Source: Poa pratensis (taxonomy: Eukaryota > Streptophyta > Magnoliopsida > Poales > Poaceae). From it: a stretch of DNA of 64,000 nucleotides. The notes below the pieces were generated by a model. It was not told where the DNA came from and did not search any database. It saw only the letters and a list, made by a program, of their open reading frames with translations. The stretch covers positions 47,786,381 to 47,850,380 of the forward strand of contig CAMZMU010000080.1 in the NCBI GenBank assembly GCA_947311845.1, in the 5' to 3' direction. A program made the translations under genes and the position numbers. This document shows, piece after piece, positions 20,936 through 32,054 of the stretch; the first letter of the stretch is position 1, and every line of letters starts with the position of its first letter.

Positions 20936-22260
20936 AAACTAGGTGTGCTTGCAAATTGAGCAGAGATTTTTTGTGAGTGTTCATGCACACATACTAGGTG
21001 TGCTTGCAGATTTTCAGAATTTTCTAACATGTGTACTTGTGTCAATCATTTTGTAAGGACGAAAAAGGCCGAAAATTAAATTAATGCATGAAAAGTGGTA
21101 AATTGCATATAAAAGTAAGTTTAAACTCATATGAATCGTGCAATGTTGGTACAATCATATAAAAAGTATCAATCACAAACATTCTGAATGGTTTTCATAA
21201 GTTGGATGTGAAAGGTTCACTTATGAGGGTATTTTGGGCATTTTGGTCAAAACATCGAGGCCGAATTGTGGATAAACCCTATCAAGATGTGTGTTTTGGT
21301 GTAGCATGAACACTGTTGCAGGCAAGGATCATGATTGTGGGCTTTCTATTTTGCATAGCACTTGTGAAACCTAATGGGGTCAAAACAACATGGGTTTGGT
21401 CGACATCGTTCATGTCGCTTATGGGCATCTATGAAGAAAGGTGCACATAGGAGATCCAGATCGGCCTCAAATTTTTTGTGGGTGGTAATGCACACATACT
21501 AGGTGGGCTTGCAGATTTTGAGATTTTTCTGACAATTATAAGTGTGCATATCATTTTCTTTTAAGAAAAATGCCAGAAATTGAAAAAAATGCATGAAAAT
21601 TGGTCAAATTCGTGTTAAAATCATTTTAAACTCACATGAGTCATGCAATGTTTGTATAATCATGTAGGAATTATGTACCACAGGATGTGACAGAGTTTTG
21701 GTCAAGTTGGATGCAAAAGGTTCAATTAGGAGGGTATTTTGGGCATTTTGGTCCAAACATCAAGGCCAAATGGTGGATAAACCCTATCAAGATGTGTGTT
21801 TTGGTGTAGCATGAACACTGTTGCAGGCAAGGATCATGATTGTGGGCTTTCTATTTTGCATAGCACTTGTGAAACCTAATGGGGTCAAAACAACATGGGT
21901 TTGGTCGACATCGTTCATGTCGCTTATGGGGCATCTATGAAGAAAGGTGCACATAGGAGATCCAGATCGGCCTCAAATTTTTGTGGGTGGTAATGCACAC
22001 ATACTAGGTGGGCTTGCAGATTTTGAGATTTTTCTGACAATTATAAGTGTGCATATCATTTTCTTTTAAGAAAAATGCCAGAAATTAGAAAAAATGCATG
22101 AAAATTGGTCAAATTCGTGTTAAAATCATTTTAAACTCACATGAGTCATGCAATGTTTGTATAATCATGTAGGAATTATGTACCACAGGATGTGACAGAG
22201 TTTTGGCATTTTGGCATTTTCTTGAAGAAAGGTGCACATAGGAGGGCATTTTGACATTTG
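20936..22260. repeat. 505-bp tandem repeat, about 2.5 copies
   Basis: The segment with GTGGATAAACCCTATCAAGA at 21268 recurs at 21773, and both are followed by the same run through ATGAAGAAAGGTGCACATAG to ACATACTAGGTGGGCTTGCA. A partial older copy lies at 20936-21190 and a shortened one at 22204-22290. No protein frame of note is present. It separates the accessory gene from the exonuclease genes. Confidence 0.85.
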
Positions 22261-22495
22261 TGAAACATAGTGGGGTCAAAACAACATGGGTTTGTTGAAA
22301 ACATCGAGCGAAAGCACATGACCACGAGGAAGAAAATACGAACTACAGATGTACCAGCAAACATTGTCTTCAACAGCCCAACAAAAGCAACACACTACAT
22401 AACTACTAAGATAGTCTTACTTGTTCATCCAAACACACTACATATATATTTACATAAGTGCAAGCACAGAAGCAAACTAAACTCCAGGAAGCATC

Positions 22496-23897
22496 CTACG
22501 CCAGCTTACGCCTCTTGTTCTCCTTTTCTGATTCTTCTTCATCTGATGAATCTTCAGGAACATCAGTGTCTGAATCTTCACAATCATCCTGAAGCTGAAA
22601 TCCAAGTGGCAGTCCAGCGTCTAGCCTCTCCAGCATCACCCGGTACAGCTCGAACGCCACAAAGCCATCAATGGCGGCATAGTCCTTGTTGATCTTGGCA
22701 AGAGGTCTGCGCTCCCACATCCGGTGCGCCGTGTAATGGAGCTTGTTCTTCATATTTTCATACCAGGGATCAATCAGGTCCGCAGCCATCACACTCATGC
22801 CAACCGTGTCATTTCGAGGGAGCCGGTACAGGTGCTGGAGGTCCACATAGAACTCTGCTGGAATGTTGACATTCGGCCAGGTTTGAGGAAGAACCACCTT
22901 GTCTATCTTGGTGCCTATGCTTGCAAAGGTAATACCTTTGAAGCGTAGAAAATCCGCAATATAGCAAGAACACTTCCAATGGTCAGAACTGCAATAACCA
23001 AGACAATGTAGAGTTAAGTTTAGTTAAAAGATGTAATTTCATAGGTGACAAACAAGTATATGATCATCAAGTCCACCTAATGAGTTAAGTTTCGTTAAAA
23101 GAATTGAAATATGATCAACAAGTCCACCTAAAGATTTGAAATATGATCAACATGAATTGACAGAAACACATGTGCTCACTTTATGCAAAACTATGCTGAC
23201 TTGATTTGTTTTACATTTTCCTAGTTTGTATATAACAATTCTAATTTGATTTGTGCTACTTTTTACTAGTTTTCATAAATATGAACACTTCTAATTGGCA
23301 TGACCATCTGTTTGAGCCACAAGTGGTACCAAGACTGAAACAAAAAAAAACCCATAACAAAATCAAGTCAGGTACCAAGACTGAAACAAAAAAACCCACA
23401 TGAATTGACAGATCCCCAAGACTGAAACTAATCCGTGGCATCGCAAGCACATTTTCAAACTAACCCCGAAGACAGAAATAGATCTAGGAACTTCTGTCTA
23501 CCGTAAATATGAACCAAATTAGTGACATCGCAAGCAGTTTGAGCGACATCTAGTACTAATAGTACCACTAGTACCCTGGCAGAAGGGGTGAAGCAAAAAA
23601 CCCTCAATACAGCAACATGCGTGGCCACGTTTGTTCATACCTGGCGTACTGGAAGACGAGTACATGGCGGCGCATGGCGAGTTGAATGACGGCCATCCTC
23701 TTGTCTTTCAGGGCGCGGTCCGAGGTGTACTCCATGTCCAGCCCCATGATCTTGGGGTCTCCAGCCGCGAACCACTTCTGGTACATGTCGAGCACCCGCT
23801 CCAGTTCTGTTGGATCATTGGTGTAGACCACCTCGATCTTCTGGTTGCCGTGGACGGTGACGTCGTACGTCTCGGAGAAGTACTTGACAGTGTCCAT
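22496..23897 (-). CDS. WRN-type DEDDy 3'-5' exonuclease gene A, two exons, intact (249 aa)
   Basis: Exon 1 is 23897-23641 (start context GCCATGG) and exon 2 is 22988-22496; the GT-AG junction keeps the phase. The protein is a single RNase D/WRN-like exonuclease domain: motif I MGLDMEYT (D54, E56), motif II in FASIGTKIDKV (D115) and motif III YAAIDGFVAFELYR (Y189, D193), so all DEDDy metal-binding positions are present. The tail is acidic and ends in a basic nuclear-signal-like KENKRRKLA. Family members remove nucleotides from 3' ends of nucleic acids; the substrate is unknown. There is no helicase domain. It lies inside the CACTA element and diverges from paralogue B at 25680-26970. An upstream in-frame ATG at 23960 is possible but less favoured, since paralogue B also starts MDxV. 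Confidence 0.85.
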
Positions 23898-25679
23898 GGC
23901 GACGCCGCGGGGAGAAGAAGCACATATTGAAGTGGAAGCGGAGAAGACGAGACGAAGCAAGTGGAGAAAACAGAGGGGAAAAACAGAGGGGAAAACATAG
24001 GAGGAAGATGAGACGAAATGGGATGGGTGTGAAATCGTAACTGCGTGTGGTTGTTTGTACGCAGAAAACTAACCCACCGACTGACATACGGGTCCAAACA
24101 CAGTTAGTATAATCGTCTATCCAACTGACAGGTGGGCCTGCTCGGTTATGTATTGTCACGTCAAAACCCCAGAACCGCCGTCGTGCCTCTCTCCTCTCGA
24201 CCTACCGTGTAATTGACTGCACCAAAACCAAGCCCGACCCCTCCTCAAGCAGCCGCCACGTCTCACCACTTACGTCATTCACCGCCACCACCTCTCTCGC
24301 CATCGGCCGCTCACCATTGGACCCGGCACGAACACACTAATTCATTACCAACAATGTCCACGTACGTCTTTCATTTTCTGGCCTTTTTCTTCCAAGAAAA
24401 TGATAGCAACACCTATACTTGTCTGAAAAATCTGAAAATATGCTGCATGTGGAAAATTTCTAAATAGGGAAATGTACTTTTTTGCTGCATGTGGATGGCT
24501 ACTTGGAATGGAACAAACTTGTTAGCACTTCATTTAAGTACCACATATGCACGCAAAAAACAACAAAAATACATGTAGGTACAAGGAGTTCATGTTTGTT
24601 AGTTTTAGATCATCTATAACATTCAGTAAGCACCACGTAAATTCAGAAAAAAATGCCAATCTATATGAAGCATGAAGATCCATGAGCTTCAAGGAAAAAT
24701 GTGTGAGAAGAAGATCATATCCATGGCATAGTTAGTCATACTGAGCAGGAACACATATATGACACATGGCAGGACATATTTTAGTTATAACCTCGAAATA
24801 TTTTGCTCAAATATTTTAAAACAAAATCATATCGAAGGCCCGCTTACTAATAGGCAAGAGGGGACCCTTTCTCTCACAGCCCTACCTACATCAGTGAAGC
24901 TGGAACCGAGGAAGACAATGTTCAACACACATCAGAGAATCGTGGATAGCTGTGAAAGATTTGACCCCTACAATGAGGCATGATACAAACCCTGATCAAG
25001 CAGCCATATATGTTCATAAACCTGTATTTCAATAATATTCATACCAATGTGGTTGGTTCTCAAATGAAGCATGAAATTGGAACCAATATTACAATCAAAG
25101 TACTGAAAAGAAGCTTTTATGTTTTATTCGGGAATAAATTAATTTCATCCATCATAAAACATGCTAGTGAGTACCACGCAGTTTTAATTGGCCACTAGGT
25201 TTTATGATCCATTGATGCTTGTGGAAACCTTCTAAAAAGGGTAATGTACTTTTTTCCTGCATGTGGACGGTTAGTTCGATTGACAGAAACACGTGAGCAG
25301 TTCATTCGAGTACCGCATGTGCACGTATTTGTAAGTAACAAAATTACATGTTGCTACGAGGAGTCCTTGTTTGTTAGTTGACAATAAGTTTTTTCTCAGA
25401 TGTGCGCGTGAGATGGAAATAAATAGAGGGGAAGAGATGCCAATTGTTTTTTTTCCGCTCACGGTAACTGTTTCCGTGGAGGCCGAGGAGGAGTTCCCTT
25501 ATTTTATTCCCAAATTTTCGTTGGCCCACTTGTCAGCCGGAAAGAACTACAGGGTAAGTCTTGCTTGCGACAGTTCATTAGTTCATTAATCTTCTCAACT
25601 ACCACCGCTTCCCCTGTTTTCCCCTGTTTCTCCTTGCTTCGGCCCCCTCTTCATCTTCTTCCTCTCTGTCTGCGCCGCC
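23898..25679. other. region between the divergent exonuclease genes
   Basis: No gene is seen. A segment of about 140 bp at 24475-24610 recurs imperfectly at 25236-25385 (both with AATGTACTTTTTT, CTGCATGTGGA, then TTTGTTAGTT). The rest is AT-rich and could hold both promoters. Confidence 0.6.
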
Positions 25680-26970
25680 ATGGACCCAGTAGAAATCCAT
25701 ACTATCTCGACGTCGTACACCGCCCATGGCCCGACGGACATAGAGGTGATCTACACCAACGACATTGCGTAGGTTGAGGAAACCCTCAAAGTGCTCAAGT
25801 CCAAGCTATGGAAAATGGACGAGAAGGATGAGTTCATGGGTCTGGATTTTGAGTACACGAACGCGGATGTGGAATCTCAAGAGGTGGCCGTCATTCAACT
25901 TTGTGTGGACCAAACTGTGTTGGTCTGGCAGTTGGCTAGGTATGACTGGTAGATCTAGTAGTGTACATTTCTGGATTGGGGTTTTCTTACACTAGTGTAA
26001 GAAGAAGTAAGTAAAATGTTTAATTCTTCCATTAATTACAGAGCTATATATGTACTGTTACTTACTTTGATTTGGTTTCACGATTCATATGTACTCCCTC
26101 CGTCCAAAAATAAGTGTCTCAAGTTTGGCAAAAAGTGAATGTATCTATTTCATGTATAGATACATCCACTTTTTGCCAAACTTGAGACACTTATTTTCGG
26201 ACGGAGGGAGTACTACTGTGACTACGATAACAAATGCTCAACTGAAGTATATGCAAAATACGGCAGGAAGCAAAAAAGAAAGTTCTTTCCAAATGCACCA
26301 ATGAAATGGAATATTGCAAGGAAAAAATTGTAAATTTTGATCTTGTATTGGTCTTTGTATCAATTGGCCTTTTCTTGTTCAATAGCATTTTTGTAGAGGA
26401 TATGACAATCTGACAATTGCACTTATGAAATGGTAGATTGAAGGAAGTAATTGTAATTTTTCATTAATTTAATTGTGTTGCATATATGATTGTACAATTA
26501 ATTTTATACTTGATATGTAAACCTGAACTGAACTTTCTGCAAATTTACAATTTATAATTTTTAACTACTGTAGGCCCAGGGAGCGCTGTGAAAAGCTATT
26601 CAAGTGCTTCAACGAGCGGACGTGTAAATTTTCCAGCGTCGACATCAGGGGTGACAGGAAGGTGATGGAAAGAACCTGGGGTTTTACAATCCCAAGGAGG
26701 TACCATGTGGATATCCAAGATATCTACCACATAAAAGGAAAAGGACGCGACGGGATGACTGGAATGGCAGATCTTGCAGGCGAACTCATCAACAAATCTT
26801 ATGTAACCATGAAGACCGAGTTCCCAGAAGATGGGCATGAGTTATGGGAGAAGCAGCCACTTGACGAGGTTAACCTCAAGTATGCTGATGTCGATGGGTT
26901 TGTATCGTTCGAGCTGTACCGGGTTCTCCAGTGCATCCAAAAGGGGCCAAAGCCAGAAGTATGCTGCTAA
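25680..26970 (+). pseudogene. WRN-type DEDDy exonuclease gene B, two exons, premature stop
   Basis: Exon 1 is 25680-25939 (start context GCCGCCATGG) and exon 2 is 26574-26970, joined in phase. It is a paralogue of gene A: both have EVVYTND or EVIYTND near residue 22, motif I here FMGLDFEYT (D56, E58), a motif II aspartate in VDIRGDRKVME, and motif III KYADVDGFVSFELYR. Codon 31 is TAG (25770-25772), ahead of the catalytic motifs. A restart at ATG 25815 (codon 46) would still include every DEDDy residue, so a shorter product is conceivable. The stop codon lies in a 37-bp inverted repeat (26968-27004). The gene is CACTA cargo. Confidence 0.8.
26094..26210. mobile_element. Stowaway MITE (Tc1/mariner type) in intron of exonuclease gene B
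   Basis: The ends read CTCCCTCCGTCC and GGACGGAGGGAG with TA on both sides (26092-26093, 26211-26212). The arms pair through AAAATAAGTGTCTCAAGTTT, so the 117-bp element folds into one long hairpin. Stowaway elements of this kind are abundant in grasses. Confidence 0.95.
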
Positions 26971-27290
26971 TTTAGTCCAAATTGTAAGAGTGATAGTAAG
27001 AGTACAAACTAGTAACGTAGAGGCCAAAGTATGTCTTCATATCCCCAGTAATTGTGCAATTTATTAATACTGCAATGTTGTAGGATGCCTTTTGTGCTCT
27101 TATTATTTATGTATGATTGTTGTTAATTGATGAACATGGTCAGTTAAGTAATTGTATTCTTTTGGATCACTACAATATCTTAAATTATGTAAACATCATT
27201 TACCTTCTATTGACTATCTACTAAGTCTGGTCTGGATTAATGTCACAACCGAATACTCTTACTATCACTCTTACAATTTGGACTAAATTA
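26968..27290. repeat. foldback with 37-bp perfect inverted repeats at the end of exonuclease gene B
   Basis: The arm at 26968-27004 begins TAATTTAGTCCAAATTG and is perfectly complementary to the arm at 27254-27290, which ends CAATTTGGACTAAATTA. The first three bases of the left arm are the TAA stop codon of gene B. The spacer is 249 bp, AT-rich and without coding signs. It may be a MITE with TAA-type target preference or a local inversion. Confidence 0.85.
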
Positions 27291-27699
27291 GATTGATTAG
27301 TAATTTACATCAGATTATTTTAAAAAAAAAATTCATATTTCTCTCACTTTATTATGTTTTCTCGCAGACATAGGCGTAGCCTAGTGGCAATGGGATGTTG
27401 ATGGCTTCCTTGCATGTAGTATTTTTCATCATAAGAAGGAATTTAAATTCTAAAATTTTCTCGCTATATTATGTTTGATCAGAACAATGACTTAATTGTC
27501 ATTTTTTAGCTCACGACATTTTACTAAACTATCTGAACAGAAATTTACATTTTGTACCAACTACCAACCATGGAGAACCACTTAATTTAAAATGAAAAAT
27601 TTCTTAAATCATGAACCTCTTTTTTGAAGCCTTGTTTACTAATTTGACACCTACAGGGGCCACATGTCACCGCCCCAGAATCAAGCTTAGATAGGTAAG

Positions 27700-29463
27700 C
27701 CAAATCTTCAGTGTGCACGGGCTCAACGAAGAGTGGGATCCACGAGTCACACAGTTATCATCTCCACCTCGTCCTCGCCTCCACCTCGCCCAAATCTACC
27801 CTTCTCCCCCAAAAAAACCCCGACGGTTCCTACCCCCTACGGCGGCAGACAACGGCGGCTTCGTCACCAACGCCGTCCACGTCGTCAGCAAAGCAGTCCT
27901 CGTCCTCGACCACTGACTGGTAAGTACCGGTGCTATTTCCTGCCCTTCCATTACCTTCAGATGCCTCACAAATCTAGGTCAATCCACACAGACTTGTCCT
28001 CCGATGATATCCACGGCCAAGGTATGATGTAGGTTATATTCTGGTGAAATTTGTCTATGAAATACCCCCGGCAGTGGATCTACATCGCCATCTATCAATT
28101 TTGGTCACAGACGATGCGTTCCATGTACTCAGTTTGCATTGCTTGCACTAACTAAATTTCCAACATGTTTTAGAACCCGTGCAATTGATAAAATGTGGTC
28201 AAAATGTGGTCGTGATGACTGTGTCATCTGCACCCAAGTACGGGAGATCCTTGCCCCGACATTGATCCCGCCTACGCTAGGTTCTTAATGGATGAACAAA
28301 AGGCATGCATGCTTCTTCGTCAAAAAACTGGCCCAAGTATGACAGGTCCATCAACGATGTCTTCCCCAACAGATGATGACACTTTTATCACTGGTAGAAT
28401 ACGCATAGAAGCCAAGCCTGTACGCTCAGCCGAGGTAAATACCAAACGAATTAGTATCTCCACTCTACGTTCTACCTGCATCTTTCATTGTTTTTGCTGT
28501 CATATTGAACTGCATACTTGTTTGTTCCTGGCCTGTACCGCTCAGCAAGTGAGAGCTTTCCATCCTGAAACCGCTAGTCGGGAGTCTCTTGTGATGGAGT
28601 GCCTCACGCTGCAACATGAAGTCGTGGCACAGATGACAAGCTTTAGGCGATTCCATATGAACTTCATGAAAATGTGGGACGAGAAGAATATTGTCGTGGA
28701 AGAGCTAGAGAAATTGAAGATGGGCAACAAGAGTAACACATATGTAGTTAACCTAAGTGATGATGATGAGCAGGAAACCACAGACAAGAAAGGTAAGAAA
28801 GCTGTGGTACAGTCTCATCAGGATCCCAAGCACACTGGAGTGAAGAGAGCCAGGGGAGGAAAGATCACTCGTAGAGGTGACAACGCCTAACCAAATGTAT
28901 TACCACTCTTGTAAGAATATACAGATTACTTCCTAATAATTAATTTCTTGAATTGTAGGTCCTAACATCAGTGGGACTGAAGAGTTTGACAAGTATTGCT
29001 TTTTTGCAAATGACGTCGACCTGAATGAAGACCAAGTTGCACATCTCACAAGAAAAGTTGCAAACTTGAAGCCATCGATACCCTTCTATGTATGCAGGAT
29101 GACAAGGTCTACTGTCATCCATGGGAAGGCCAAGATAGTAAAGAATACACTCTCATACTATTGCTTTGCACATTCATCCTAGCCTTTAACTAACTAGGAA
29201 CTTCTCCTGCAGTACTTCTCTTCCAAGTTCAGCATTGCACACCTCAAGGAGTACGCGCCAATGGAGCTTCCGTTTTCTCCACTAGTGGAACCAATGTTAC
29301 TCGTGTAACGTTCCTCCTTGGCAGTAAACAAGATGCCCAGATGTCAGGCAGTTGGCCGAAAATTGTGAAGGAAGCTGGAATCGGGGAGGGTGACATATGT
29401 GTCTTCACTTTCGTGCATGCTGCAACATCTGGATTTGTGTGTACTGTTGTTGCCCTCAACTGA
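27700..29463 (+). pseudogene. B3-domain protein gene in CACTA, frameshifted
   Basis: Likely coding exons are about 28240-28434, 28546-28876, 28959-29137 and 29213-29463. The middle exon has a helical part (FRRFHMNFMKMWDEKNIV) and a lysine-rich stretch. The last two exons give a B3 domain: KYCFFANDVDLNEDQ, IPFYVCRMTRSTV, YFSSKFSIAHLKEY, then GSWPKIVKEAGIGEGDICVF. A one-base disturbance near 29279 puts the second half of the B3 domain in another frame, and the 5' exons (from ATG 27961 or 28288) do not join in one frame either. B3 proteins bind DNA; this copy looks decayed. The region 27700-27960 is GC-rich and resembles a 5' untranslated leader. Confidence 0.6.
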
Positions 29464-30152
29464 TGCTAAATTCTGTTTCTGTGTAACATGATGTAAACCG
29501 TTTTAAGTACTGTGTTCAGAACCCTAACTGATGCTCTATCGGTTGAATGAGTGCAAACTTTTGTAATGGTGATGTAAACCCTAATGTTCTATCATGATTG
29601 TATTGTGGAGAGTTTTTATAATTCTAGTAACATAAGAATGTTTGCAATTTTAAGTGGAAGCTCAATTTTTTTCTCAAAATTGTCAAGTGTTGATGTTTTA
29701 GAATGCAAACTAAATTATATTGTCGCCTGAACCATGGAAACGAAAAAAATGGAAACTTGGTACACATTGCAGACAAGGCCTAAATTAAGTACGTACTACT
29801 AAATACCAGTACCTCGTACAATGTATCAGTAACCTTACTGTAACCCAGCGGTATTCCATCTGATCTTTTTTTCAGCAGGTCCCCGGTTCAAAACACATCG
29901 ATTCACTTTTTTCACGTTTTACTTAATTATCTGACATTTCGGTCCAAAAAAATCGGCGACGACCAGAGTGACGCCCTAAATCCGTCACCATGAGTAATTC
30001 GTGACAAATTTAGTGACACGAAAGTTGTACGTCATGCATTAACACTAATGCGTGACAAAGATGAAAATTCCGTCACCTATTATGGATAATCAGTGACAAA
30101 TTCAATGTCGTCAATAGAATTTTTGTCACAAAAGGTCCGATCAGTTGTAGTG
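29464..30152. other. right arm of CACTA
   Basis: No gene is seen. Positions 29464-29950 are AT-rich. Positions 29955-30130 hold repeated GTGAC/GTCAC motifs that mirror the left arm, followed by the terminal repeat ending TTGTAGTG at 30152 and the TAA duplication at 30153-30155. Confidence 0.8.
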
Positions 30153-30889
30153 TAAGATGCTGATGCAGTAGCAGTACCCCTAAGAGCACTATACCTTCCA
30201 GGAGCTCACTCCACTGTCCTCAGGTACTAGGCCAGAGGGAAACAGACCGTTCGCCGGGGTGGACGCATTACCCCCGCAAAGGCTCTCATGAACTATCAAG
30301 CATGCGCAGGTTGATGGTATATTGACTCCAAGCGAGATGTTATGCCTCAGTGCAGGATGCAGATGCAAGGACTTAGCTGATTTTTGTCGTGTCCTGGATC
30401 CGTCTGTCCCTCCCGGGTATCCAGCTCCTTAGTCGCTTTCCATCATCAGCTCCTGTCCCGGGAAAGCGCTGCACATGGCAAACTTTCAGTAGGAAATGAA
30501 TGGACCCTCCTTCCATGTTGTGATAGTGTTTCATCCGAAGCAACCCGCAAGCAAAGTTGAATGTGCATCTCTGTGTTTAGGTTCTTTAAAACACAGCACT
30601 GCCCGTTCACTTCTTTCCGCGGCAGTACGGCACGATCGGGTGGCAGTGCCTACTGATAGGCCACTCGCGCTCGACCCGTCAGCCACCGGCACTATATCAG
30701 CCCCCTGCTTGGGGGTTGTTACGGATAACACACTTCACGACATGTATTGAGGCTCACGGAATTGAAACACTTATCTTTTATTTCCTTGGCGACGATTCTT
30801 ACACCCTATTACAGAACACTAGCCCCTTGGGCATGCTTAGCGGATTCGACGTTTGGCGATTCATGTTCGTAATTAGTGGTAGAATTTGT

Positions 30890-31895
30890 GGGGATTCTCG
30901 ATATTCCAGGCATTACCCTCTGGCCTGCCTTTCTCATCCTCCAAATAGACTGCTCCAGGTCTCAGGGTATGAGTCACCCGATAGGGTCCTTCCCACTTGG
31001 ATGACATCTTGTTAATGCCATCGAGCTTTTGCTTCTTGCGGAGTACCAGGTCTCCGGGTTGCAGTTCCCGTGAATGGACATGGCGACTGTGGTATCGACA
31101 GAGCCCTTGCTGGTATCGAGTAGATCGTAAAGAAGCTCGACATCGAACCTCCTCCAGGAAGTTTATGTCATCAATCCTCCGTTCAACTTGGGTGTCTTCA
31201 TCATATGTGAGTACCCGGGAGATACGTGCCTTAGCTCTGTTGGCAGGACAGCTTCAGCTCCATAGACAAGGATGAAAGGTGTTTCTCTAGTTGCTCTGCT
31301 TGGCGTGGTTCTGAGAGACCATATAATACACTTGGCAGATGATCAATCCAATTCTTTCCCTTGTCCTCCAATTTGTCAAAGGCCTTGGTCTTCAAACCCT
31401 TCAGGACCTCCGCATTGGCTCGCTCTACTTGTCCGTTGCATCTTGGATAGGACACCGAGGCAAAACACACCTTGATGCCCAATTCTTCGCAGAACTTGAG
31501 GAAGGCTCGACTTGTGAACTGAATGTCGTTGTCCGTGATGATTATGTTGGGTACTCCGAAGCGATAGACGATCCCCTCAATGAACATGATGGCAGCCTGG
31601 GCCGTCTGGCGTGGTACTGGCATCACTTCCACCCACTTTGTTAACTTGTCAATGGCCACGAAGAGTATTCATGCCCTCCGATAGACTTTGGCACCTTGCC
31701 CACGATGCCCAGCCCCCAGACTGCGAACGGCCAAGAGATTGGGATGGGCTGCAGGGCTTGTGTTGGCTGATGTATGTTCTTCGCATAGTATTGACAGGCT
31801 TCGCAAGTCTTGACTAATTGTTCAGCATCATGAAGGACTGTTGGCCAGTAGAAACCTTGAAGAAAGACCTTCCCCGCCAACGATCTTGATGCCAC
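30890..31895 (-). pseudogene. integrase of Tat-2
   Basis: The zinc-binding part ends LVKTCEACQYYAKN (about 31800). The core shows AIDKLTKWVEVMPV, NIIITDNDIQFTSRAF and YPRCNGQVERANAEVLKGLK, giving the D-D-E catalytic set. The C-terminal block with GPYRV and WNIE-like text is found at 31020-30890 in shifted frames. Small indels separate these parts. Confidence 0.87.
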
Positions 31896-32054
31896 TTGAC
31901 TTGAGCATGTGCCCTCGTGGATGTCCCTTAGCAGTACTTGGCCTTGCTCTTGTGGTATGCAGCGGAGCTTGACTCCGTTGTTGCGTCAACGGTAGAGCTC
32001 GCCGTCATCAAAACGTAGAGCTTGGCTTGGCGAGCCACCCGCTCGGCGTCGTGA

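Larger units (their letters stand above)
17759..30152. mobile_element. CACTA (En/Spm superfamily) DNA transposon, 12.4 kb, carrying gene cargo
   Basis: The left end begins CACTACAACCGAACTGATC and the right end, read in reverse complement, begins CACTACAACTGATCGG; both ends then run into TTTTGTGAC. TAA flanks both sides. Subterminal regions (17770-18080 and 29955-30130) are packed with GTGAC/GTCAC motifs in both directions, as expected for transposase binding. Inside are a Transposase_24-like gene (minus), two exonuclease genes, a B3-domain gene, a 505-bp tandem repeat and a Stowaway MITE. No TNP2-type catalytic transposase was recognised, so it is probably non-autonomous. It is inserted in the 3' region of Tat-2. 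Confidence 0.93.

Noticed and set aside
23708..24159. Overlapping minus-strand frames upstream of exonuclease gene A
   Set aside because: They share DNA with exon 1 in other frames and lack homology, while exon 1 itself has clear exonuclease motifs and consistent splicing.
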